Assembly (NCBI GenBank): GCA_050084515.1 | Contig: CM114275.1 | Span: 2,356,001 to 2,420,000 of the forward strand | Reading direction: 5' to 3' | Source: Blasia pusilla | Lineage: Eukaryota; Marchantiophyta; Marchantiopsida; Blasiales | DNA length: 64,000 bases | Shown here: positions 55,534 to 64,000 of the stretch, in pieces | How positions within the stretch are numbered: position 1 is the first letter of the stretch | Layout: every line of letters starts with the position of its first letter | The notes under the pieces: generated by a model | What the model saw: only the letters and a program-made list of their open reading frames with translations | Databases searched by the model: none | What the model was told of the DNA's origin: nothing | Position numbers and translations under genes: made by a program

Positions 55534-55761
55534 CAATGTCCGGGGAGAACCGGGGTTACGTGTTGAGCTGGCCGGAAGAATTTGAAAATTTCCGATTCAG
55601 GTTGTCACTTACCGGCCAAAAACCGAGGGTTCAGGGAGGGTGTCTTTTGTATTAATATCTGTTTAGCCGGCTGGGATGAGGAAAACTTCGAAAATTTCCG
55701 GTCGGGTTTGTAGAGACCGGAAATGTACCGGTTGTCACGAAAAAACTCCCCGGACCCTGGG
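55534..55761 (+). repeat. 225-bp dispersed repeat, copy 2
   Basis: Starts AATGTCCGGGGAGAACC, ends CCGGACCCTGGG. It is in direct orientation to copy 3, 460 bp downstream, and both share ACGTGTTGAGCTGGC and ACCGGCCAAAAACCGAGG. The pair could be terminal repeats of a small element or two independent copies. Confidence 0.75.
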
Positions 55762-55829
55762 AGGAAGTGAACGTCGACCTTTTCGCTGAAAGAATCTTCG
55801 ACAAAATCAATTTCAATTTCCTGTAACTT

Positions 55830-56357
55830 GTGCGCTTTCCTTGCGACTTCCAAGCCAGGAGTCCCAGGGGGCCAGGACCTCCTACCCAGACCTTACGATT
55901 CCTCCCTTTCCTAAGGGGAATCCCAAATGTAGAAGAAAACCTTCACCGCGTACACCCTCGCGGGTTCCATTATACACCGTCGATTGTAGAATCCGAACTT
56001 CCGAAGATTCAAACGCGTGCACTCGGGAGTCGGAACTGCTATGAGCCCATGACAGGTACCTACGCGTGGCGATACGACAGGAAATCGAAGAATCTGACGA
56101 TCACTCCGTCAGTGATCCCAGATTCCCAAGCCCCTTATAGTACGAAGAGTACAGGAAGGATCCTAGATGTCATGAAGGATTCACGGATTTATCGTTACGT
56201 TTCAAGTCGAGGCGACTTTCAGACCAATGTCCCGGGAGAACCGGGGTTACGTGTTGAGCTGGCTGGTAGAATAGAAGAATTTCCGAGTCATGTCGTCAGT
56301 TACCGGCCAAAAACCGAGGGTTCAGGGAGGTTGTCCTTTGTATTCGTATCTGTTTAA
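55830..56357 (+). CDS. Hypothetical ORF overlapping the dispersed repeat
   Basis: A 175-codon open frame whose last 45 codons lie inside repeat copy 3. The remainder (HPRGFHYTPSIVESELPKIQ, GTYAWRYDRKSKNL) is not recognised. The base composition is higher in G+C than the surroundings. Because it overlaps a repeat and has no motif, it may be chance or part of a mobile element. Confidence 0.25.
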   Translation: MRFPCDFQARSPRGPGPPTQTLRFLPFLRGIPNVEENLHRVHPRGFHYTPSIVESELPKIQTRALGSRNCYEPMTGTYAWRYDRKSKNLTITPSVIPDSQAPYSTKSTGRILDVMKDSRIYRYVSSRGDFQTNVPGEPGLRVELAGRIEEFPSHVVSYRPKTEGSGRLSFVFVSV

Positions 56358-56441
56358 TCGAACAAAACTTTGAAAATTTCCGTTCGGGTTTGTAGAGACC
56401 GGTAATGTACCGGTTGTCACGAAAAAACTTCCCGGACCCTG
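56222..56441 (+). repeat. 225-bp dispersed repeat, copy 3
   Basis: Direct copy of 55534-55761, sharing start (CCCGGGAGAACCGGGGTTACG) and end (GTACCGGTTGTCACG, CCCGGACCCTG). It lacks the GCCGGCTGGGATGAGG insertion seen in copy 2. Confidence 0.75.
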
Positions 56442-57114
56442 TTTCAGACTCTCAGAGACTCAGGGTCGATGACATGAGATTGAAGCCTCATGTCAAATTT
56501 CCGTCCCACGGATGACCGGGACAGACCTACCAGACTGTGCCAGACTCTAAATCTTATCTTACGGGGATTATCGTAGGAAGCAGAGAGTTGGGAACTTGGG
56601 ACAGGTGTTCAACGTTTTACTGGATGGCCTACGATAGTAGGCTTTCGGTGGCGCACGATGCATCTACGGGAAAAAACGCGCCTTCCCCTTTTGGGACGGT
56701 CGTGTCCCCGCGGCGGTTTAAAAAAGGAGTACATATATTGCGATGATAAATTTATACTACAGAGGATGGGGTCTAAAGCGGGGGCTCCGCTGCTTGACAC
56801 CGCGGGTTCCTATGTTCTACAATATGTTGCTATACAACTTTCTTTAAGTATGAGTACGGTTGCAGAACCAATCTGCTCAGTGCTCACCAAGCTTTACATA
56901 TGTTTGCAGAAGTACATTGAACGAAAGGGTTGAAGTTCCATTCAACATCGTAAGTTCTGATCTACCACAACCTTTCTTTTTAGTCCGCACTCTTTTTGCT
57001 CTCCTTTAATGCTTCTAAATCTAGAAACCTAAAAAAGTAATACATTGTATGGCAAGTAAAAGATTACTAACAACTTTCTTCATTGTACAAAGTTGTGCAA
57101 AAGAAAGGTGAGAT

Positions 57115-57681
57115 ATGACTCTAAGGCGTACAACTATGAAATTGACATACGCCAAGGGAAAGGGTCCAGTGAAGAAAGAAACTCACCCATCTAGATCTAA
57201 AAAATTCCATGGAGTTAAGCCGGCCGATACTGCACCTTCGGGAAGATCATCATGGTCTCTGATTTCACAAAACAAATCGATCAAGTTGGAGTTGAGTATG
57301 AAAGTCGCAAGCAAGGTCAACCCAGAATGGGGGACCAAGTTGGGTTATCAAAGCGAGACAAATTTTGGGGATGCCAAAAGGGATTCTCTTCCCTTCTCAA
57401 AATCTCATAGCCATCCTTTGATTGAGCGGGATAGCACCCAAAAGATCCTTGTCCAATCCGTTGAGTATCAAGTGAGTCCTAAATCAAAATATATTCTGAA
57501 GGAGGATCTTAAGCCATACAAAAGACTTTATACTCAGAAGAGTACATTCGAGAGCCTATCAGAAGCCTTAAAGATATCAAGATTCGAAGTGACGAGTAGA
57601 TTCAAGGTGATGTGCAGATTTGAGAGGAATCTACTAGAAGTTCAAGTAGCAGTAGGCAAAAGATATTGCGTCCCAAGCTAG
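57115..57681 (+). CDS. Hypothetical basic protein, 188 codons
   Basis: This is the longest unassigned open frame in the right half of the window. The product is Lys- and Ser-rich with no signal peptide, membrane segment or known motif. A run (KISRFEVTSRFKVMCRFERN) has repeated RF dipeptides. No obvious introns or promoter were identified. It may be an exon of a gene whose other exons I cannot see, or a chance frame. Confidence 0.3.
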   Translation: MTLRRTTMKLTYAKGKGPVKKETHPSRSKKFHGVKPADTAPSGRSSWSLISQNKSIKLELSMKVASKVNPEWGTKLGYQSETNFGDAKRDSLPFSKSHSHPLIERDSTQKILVQSVEYQVSPKSKYILKEDLKPYKRLYTQKSTFESLSEALKISRFEVTSRFKVMCRFERNLLEVQVAVGKRYCVPS

Positions 57682-58740
57682 CTAGAAAAAAAAGGAGATT
57701 GATGCAAGTGAGCATTTCCTTCAAAATTACACTGTAAGCTTATATGTAAGGTTATATCATGTAAATCTAGAACTATGTCTTGTCCATCTGTTTGCGTGTG
57801 ATCTTTCCTATCTACACTCTAAAATGGTTTCTTGTAAAGAGATATCCCTCTCTCAATCTAACTATGATCCCCAATCTAATAGCGATCCCCATCCCACAGT
57901 CGGCTTGAATGCAAGCGCCTTGCAGATGTCAACCATTTGTTGAGAGCGCTCCTAACCAAATCCGAATGCTCACAAGCCGAGATTATCCCCACCCTATGGT
58001 CGTGTACTCTCCCCAACATCGCCCCAACCTATAGAGGAAAATTCACTCAAGCGTCCAAAGCGCTACCACCCCATGATAATAAGCTCAGCACATAGCCCTA
58101 CCCAATAGCATAACACTAACCTGTTGAAGGCTATGAGAGGCGTGTAAAAACATGGCGATCGGCTAGACAGCGGGCTCAAAGCACGCTCCAAGCGGCTAGA
58201 TGAAACAAAAAAATGCCAAAAGAAAAAAAAAGAGAGAGAGAGAGAGTAGAAGAGGCAAAAGTTGAGGCTATTAGGGCCTAAACTTGCCCCTTGCATAGAG
58301 GGCGCCATTCAGAAAGGGCAAAAGTCAAGGTAGAAGCCAAGACAAGGTTGTAAGCTTGCGGACGAAGCTACGGAGATAGCACCAAGAGGCTACAAGGGAG
58401 AGACAACATCAAGACGGCCACGAGGGTGAGAGAGCGTGAGGTTCAAGACGACAATGAGAGGGAGAGCCAACATCAAGAGGGCTACGAGGGCGGAAACGAG
58501 AGAGGGCCGTGAGGACAATGACGAGAAAGGGTGGCAAGGGCGATGACGAGACCAGATGCGAGGGCAACACCAAGAGGGGGATGCCAGGGCTACGAGAGTG
58601 AGGAACCCGAGTTTTCATTTTATGTCCAATAATAAGGTATTATCTCACCAACTATTGAAAGTGAGCATTAATCTATGAGAGAGGGCACGAGAGTGCGAGA
58701 GTGTGAGTAGGAGAGGAGAGTGGTGCAAAGAAGAGAGAGG
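57682..58740. other. No gene; purine-rich low-complexity DNA
   Basis: After the hypothetical frame the sequence becomes rich in GAG and GGC words, with a short GA run at about 58230-58248 and imperfect AAGAGGG/ACGAGGG repeats at 58390-58600. No gene or RNA was recognised. Confidence 0.5.
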
Positions 58741-59360
58741 AGGCGGGAGCCCTCAACGCAAGAGAGTGGCATGACACTAGCACATGCATACTCTCCATGC
58801 AATATCTCCACTAGTCTTTCTCCAAGCAAGTCTTGGCTCCTACTGTGAATCAAAGTCCTCTCCATATCACTATACCTATAGGGTCGTCAGAAGATCGGTG
58901 TGTCGCTAGAAAACTCTATGTGGATCCTTGGACCCTTCTGTGTACCCAAATCATAAATACTAAATGCAAAACAACTCTTATAACTCCTAAGAAACTCATG
59001 TATTTGGCGCTGTTCTCCCCTTGTCAACTTAGGGCCCATGTGTGGCTCCCAAGCCTCCATCGTGACTACGGTAGGACTCTCCAATACAGGTATTGGTGGT
59101 TGCTATTGTGCAACCCCATGTGGGAAAACAAAACTCCACTGCTCCCTATCGTGCGCATACACATCGCTACACAACATACATCGCTGTCATCGAACACACA
59201 CGCAAACATACCCGATCCCATGCTAACTCATGGCATCCATACATAGAGGCAAGAAGTACCAAAATATCTCCAATTAAAGTAAGATCCAACCTCTCTCTAC
59301 ACCATCTCACACCATAGCTCTCAAAGGTGTGCACTCTCTTTTATGTCAAACCAAACCCAC
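58740..59360 (-). mobile_element. Gypsy fragment: gamma A-B end joined to RT linker
   Basis: On the minus strand the tail of a gamma A block (59360-59273) and a full B block (59272-59147, 126 bp, ending GCGCACGATA) are followed within 30 bp by the region just upstream of and at the start of RT (frames 59084-58887 and 58865-58755: SSDTPIF, MERTLI, LLGERLVEILHGEYACASVMP). Gag, protease and methyltransferase are absent between them, so this is an internally deleted copy. It stops before the RT active site. Confidence 0.68.
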
Positions 59361-59639
59361 TCTTGTTGTTACGTGTGGAGTAGCTGCAGATTCGATCCGT
59401 AGAGAGGGAAAGCCCGAAAATATACCAGGCTTCTTCAGTCTTTTACTTTGTTCAAGGGGATGAGAACCCCATCAATGGGTCCTGATTACAGTTCCCGGAA
59501 AGTTGATATTGTTGGTGTGCAGGCACAAAAGGAGATGGGAGAAGCGAGTTTGGCGACGCTCGGACAGAGCGTGTGTCAAGTACATTGTTAAATAGGGGCG
59601 TCCATTACGCTATACCGGGCCCCATGGTTTTGTGCTTCC

Positions 59640-60165
59640 GATGTTATGACGTTGGAAGGTACGCCCACTGAGGTTTTCAGGTTAGAGGCTACGCTATGTG
59701 AGCGTGGAGGTGGTGTTCTTGCATCATGTTCAGAGGAGATGATGACCTACCCTTGGAGCCTATGCTCGGGCCATCCACCTCAGAGTCATGGTAGGTTAAG
59801 GTTGCTAGGATGGTAGAGATGCCTGCTAGACCCGCAATAGAGCGTGTCATAGTGTCGCCATGAGTTTTTTTGCTAGATAAGCAAGGAGAGGTATTCCATT
59901 TGGCTAGTCCAAGAGGTAGAGTGTTTTTTCCGTAGCGCTTCTTGTTGGATTCAAGAGCAAAATATTTGATATTGGGGAAGGCGACATTTACAAGATTGGG
60001 CCTGACGAGGGCTCATGTGGAGCGTTGCCCATTCAAGATATACACATCCTTGGACGGAGCATGTACGATGCAATTTATCACTTGACATGAGGTTGTGGTG
60101 AGGATTCAACCCAAACATCCATCAGATGAGTTTCTGGTTCAAGCCAAGACGATACTGATCAATTG
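59640..60165 (+). pseudogene. Gypsy protease remnant
   Basis: A plus-strand version of the protease region can be followed despite stops: a PTEVFRLEATLCERGG segment, MPARPAIERV, then LLDSRAKYLILG where other copies have LLDSGAQPLILG, and later HVERCPFKIYTS. The active-site DSG is changed to DSR. At least three in-frame stops are present, so it is a relic. Confidence 0.7.
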
Positions 60166-62242
60166 TAACCATCCTTTTTCAATCATCGTTAAGTTAGAGT
60201 CTATGACATGTAGCGTATAAGTGTGAAAGGAGCAACCAAAAAGAGAAAAGATAAAAAATTAAAATAAAGATAATAGTGGGGCCATGGGTTGGTGAAAAGT
60301 AAGATAAGGATAAGATTGGGGAAGATGAGGAAGGGACATCAGAGTCCAAAGAAGATCCTCTTATGGTATGAGAATAAGACATGTGGCATAAGGATAGGTA
60401 GAGCTAATGTGTCTTAGTGTTCCTATCTCTAAGTATTTAAAGGAAGAGAAGAGGCCTTGAGGAGCATTCTATCTTTGAGCAATTATAGTGTGATTGTGTG
60501 AACTAAAGAGTTACACCGATGCCGAGTCCTATGACGTCTTGGTTGGATATGCAATGTGATACTCGATGGGGTTTTCCTTAGATTACTGGAAGGATTCAAC
60601 GTCCTACAGACCAAGATGGTAGTGAAGTGTTGGGCGAGTTAGTTCGTTACCCATTCGATTCCCATGTGAAAAGTTTGAGCAACGGCTAGAGAGATGGCGA
60701 CACTAGTAGCATTTAGCAGCTCCATCACTTAGTTTAGTGATTTGATTGAGGGGCATGTCCATGAAGAGGACACACCCATGCCTAACATTTATAGGAAGAG
60801 GAGTGTTATGGTAGTTGCATGTGATACTCGCAATTTTGTACTTTTGAAGATTTAGAGCTTTTTATTCGAAGAAAACTTGTGTATATAATGATTTTGAATA
60901 TTATGTTTGTGTAGTAGAAGAATGAGTAATATTCGAAGAGATCACGAAGCTCCTAGGACAAAGCAGAGAGGTGGAAGATCAAGGATTTGCCTTAGAGGAG
61001 ATGGAAATGCAGTAACAAAGTCTAAAGACTAAGAGCGAAGCTTGGAAAAGACAACAAAGCCTAATTAAGAACCTGTTTATGAAGTGCTTCGCTCTTGAAC
61101 AAAGCATGATGAAGAAGAAGATGAAGAAGTAATTTGCTCTTCAATGAAGCAAGAAGCACTTGAAACCAGAGCGAAGAATGGAGCGCTTCGTATTCAGATC
61201 AGGAGAAAGAGCTTTGTCCTCAAAGGAAGCAAAAGAGGTCCAGACTTCGCAGCAAAGCGAAGCTAAGACTCAAAGTAATTTCAAGCGGCACACCGTTAGA
61301 ACAGTTAGACTAGGAAGATGCGCGACCCTTTGTATCAAATAGGAAGTTAGTATAGTTACGCTCAACGGATTCACAGGATCATAGGAAAAGAAAAGAGCAC
61401 CATAGATCTAGGTAGTTACAAATTTTGAAGAGACACTATATTCATCAAGAACGCTTCGAATCCTTAGAACCACTCCTACTTCGGAGAATATTTAAGAGGC
61501 ATGAAAGTAGCTATCCTCATCATTCTTTTATAAAGTCTTTATGCTATAAGAATGGTCCGAGCAAGGAAGTAGTACCCTCCCACGTTTGTATACACTTTTG
61601 AAGCTTTCTCATTCTTGATAGAGTAGTAAAGTACTCATTTCTTCATTATGATGTGCGATGCATATGCCTGAGTATTCTTATTGGGTCTGTAGAGTGAAGA
61701 GTGAATCAGGAGAACTTTTTCATCAATAGAATAATCAACACAGAGTTGTAAGAAATCTGTTTGACAGAGAGTAGCCTGCCTAGACGGATTGAGTTCCGAA
61801 AGTAGGAGAAGCCAGCTTCTTGTTGAGATCTCTATGAGGTTCTTTGATGTTGAGTGAAGATCTACCTAAGCTTAATTTCAACTCCACTTGAGAGAATAGA
61901 GGAAAGAAATCTTGGTACTAAGAGAGATCTGAAGACATTGATAAATCATTGAATGTGAATTATATTCACTTAATAACAACTATTACAAGATAAACGACAT
62001 CTTGACCTCCCTTTCCACATAATCATGATCCTCTTGGGGATCGAACTCATTAAATTAATTTAAAAGATCAATTTTAAAACCACTTGTATATTACACTACA
62101 TCAGTCCATGGAAGAGAGGTGCCGTTGTGGGGCTCGAGTGAGGATCTTTGACGCTTGGCCGATGAGCACGTGTAGACAACATGGAGTGACACGTGAATAC
62201 CAAAGCGTGACAAGTCAAAGGAACTCAAAGTAGCCGGGAGTG
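60166..62242. other. No gene recognised; region rich in CGAAGC/GCTTCG
   Basis: About 2 kb without coding signal. Between 60940 and 61480 the words CGAAGC, GCTTCG and AAAGC recur many times in a purine-rich strand. It may be part of an LTR or leader of an element not otherwise represented here. Confidence 0.4.
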
Positions 62243-63906
62243 CTACAGTGCTACTATGATATCCTTGGACACCACACCCATTGTGTGGCGCATCCTAGAG
62301 GAGGGTATTCGGGGGTTGGACCTCTTTGGAGGGATTAACACTGGAAATTGGCTCTTGTTTTGCAAGTAGGAGTGCGCGTGCCATAGTGGCAATCTGCTAC
62401 TGCAACTTTTGTATCTAAGCAGCCATCCTAGCCTCACCCCCGGTATCTCTCTCAACGCGTCTAGGTGGCAGATCTCTACCTCTTCCACGGACAACTCCAC
62501 CACCCCCTCGGGAAAATCCAACTCCTCATCCCCCAATGGGACCACCTAGTACACAACCTCTAGGCCCACTTGGACCAACAACTTGCTTTGGTGCCCTATC
62601 TGGCCCTTGGTGCTGGCGTAACTCAAGGTGTAGGCTAAAACACTTGGCGTGTGTATGACCATGCTGCTCATAATGGTCACACTCGTAAACTCCAAGTGCA
62701 AACCCATCTCCTCTTCTAGGCTCAAGCATGAGTCCACAATCATGATGGGTGCAATCTCGCTGATGATAGGCTCCACCATACGCCCAATGAATAATCCTTG
62801 GCGGCTGCTGCTGTGCCACATGTGATGATGCAAGTCTATGTGGCATGGACTTTTGGTATCCTCTCTTAGCTTGTGGTGCTTTAGTCCTCTCCCAAAATCC
62901 ACGTTGCTGCACTAGTGATACAGCCAATCGTGATTGCTCTCACAGAGGACCCATGGCTGCTACGTAGGCTCTCCTTAGCCATGTTGCACTCAATACACTC
63001 CACGGTCTCTAAAACATCTCTCAATCTAGATAAGGTGTGCATAAGCAAGATCACATCCCTCATCCATTTTTGCAAGTCTTGTTCCAACATCGCGTACCAT
63101 GCCTGGATAGCTTGGGCCTCTGTCACCCCATGAGTGACACTAATCATTCCATGCAGGTGAGTAAATGCCTCCCTCAAACTCTCTCTTACACGCCTATGGA
63201 AGTTGTGGATGCTCTACAACTTCTCAGTCATTATCCTTTGGTAGCTCCTCTGCAACTCCGCAAAGAACTCAACCACGACGTTAAACCTAGGATAAACCCA
63301 AATGGATTATGCAACTGCCCTAGTTTGACTCATCCCTCCTAACACATCACTGGTGGAAGAGGAAGTAGCCTCTCTTAGATCCTCCTCGTCATTTGGAAAT
63401 GGCTCAATCTATGACACATATTGTGGGTCATAGTAGAGTCTCTACGCCTCAATCTCATGGGCATATCTTTGGGAGAACTCGTGATAATCATCCATGGGCA
63501 TCCCCTCTAAAAGTTGGAATATGTTGTTCCATGCTATAAACAAGTTGAACTCTCTAGAGTTTTGAGTCCATTGTGAATCACACCAACTCCTAATCTCTGC
63601 AATGAAGTCGTGCAATTCTATTGTGCCTATAACTCTCGAAAATATACGCGGTCCTCTACCCCGGTCATTCATATCGCACTCGCAGATGGTAGGACCACTC
63701 AATGTGTATGGTGATGTGCTCACAAACTCCTCTAGGCCCTTCCTTGTTTGAAGACAACACAGAAGAAGTTCGAGGCGGTCCCTCACGTGGAGACACTCAA
63801 AACCTCGCACCACTCTACGTAAATCCTCTAGAGCTACTCTCAAGTACACCACCTCGCCTCTTAAAGTCCCGAAAAGACGTCGTGATGACCTGCGTGGCCC
63901 TCTCAA
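62243..63906 (-). pseudogene. Gypsy Gag of a diverged family member
   Basis: Minus-strand pieces: 63906-63442 (N-terminal leader-derived part, then IGTIELHDFIAEIRSW and WNNIFQLLEGMPMDDYHEFSQRYAHEIEA), 63177-62881 (REAFTHLHGMISVTHGVTEAQAIQAWYAMLEQDL) and 62927-62526 (a zinc-knuckle relic CDHYEQHGHTHAKC with Tyr in place of the second Cys). 62545-62243 continues after it. The domain order equals that of element 4 but identity is clearly lower, so it is a separate lineage. Frame breaks at about 63440, 63180 and 62900. The rest of the element, on the left, is missing. Confidence 0.76.
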
Positions 63907-63975
63907 GCGGTCGGTCTTAATCTCACAAGTAATCCCTCAATCACTCAACCCAACATGTGGCACTCAATCTACACA

Positions 63976-63990
63976 CTCTCTCTCTCTCTC
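63976..63990 (+). repeat. Short (TC)n tract
   Basis: A CT dinucleotide run at the right edge of the window, in the leader upstream of the minus-strand Gag. Confidence 0.85.
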
Positions 63991-64000
63991 ACTAAAATGC

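Overview
The window looks like nuclear DNA of a green plant or streptophyte alga with a repeat-rich genome. One multi-exon host gene is convincing: a plant-type phosphoinositide-specific phospholipase C on the minus strand (45255-52143, eight exons, all introns GT-AG, 674 codons in frame). Nearly everything else is mobile DNA in several nested layers. Species cannot be fixed from sequence alone. A methyltransferase-bearing Ty3/gypsy element would fit a charophyte alga (such captures are known there) or a seed-free land plant.

Layout. 1-1846: plus-strand tail of a Ty3/gypsy pol (element 1). 1847-9975: minus-strand gypsy element 2 (Gag, protease, DNA methyltransferase, RT, RNase H, integrase, PHD finger), its methyltransferase split by a 612-bp MULE-like MITE. 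10324-10940: solo terminal repeat. 10941-13329: no gene. 13330-21405: termini and leaders of further gypsy elements, with a LINE (about 16450-21075) nested in one of them. 22329-33568: gypsy element 3, interrupted by a MULE DNA transposon (from 25625 to about 32740) carrying a degenerate transposase, a second decayed gene and arrays of a 27-bp palindrome. 33740-40163: gypsy element 4, again with the methyltransferase. 40164-41975: 5' leader and start of gag of a plus-strand gypsy element. 41976-45254: no clear gene. 45255-52143: PLC. 52801-58740: small Helitrons, a 225-bp dispersed repeat and two unassigned ORFs. 58740-64000: further gypsy fragments.

Three things stand out about the gypsy family. 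First, it encodes a DNMT3-like cytosine-C5 methyltransferase between protease and RT. Second, its integrase ends in a canonical C4HC3 PHD finger, so one element carries a possible chromatin-mark writer and reader. Third, its ends are not ordinary LTRs. The 5' end starts with a block A. The 3' end reads polypurine tract, B, two bases, A, B. This A1...B1-A2-B2 order is the split-direct-repeat pattern known from tyrosine-recombinase retroelements, but here it sits on an element with a DDE integrase. Element 3 shows A1 and B1-A2-B2 of the same family. In addition, the element leaders contain an antisense segment resembling most of a 5S rRNA gene, including its internal Pol III boxes.

The gypsy, LINE and MULE genes are mostly broken. 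The in-frame nonsense changes I could polarise by comparing copies are C-to-T on the coding strand, as expected of methylated, silenced DNA. All coordinates and motif calls were read by eye; no alignment or database search was run.
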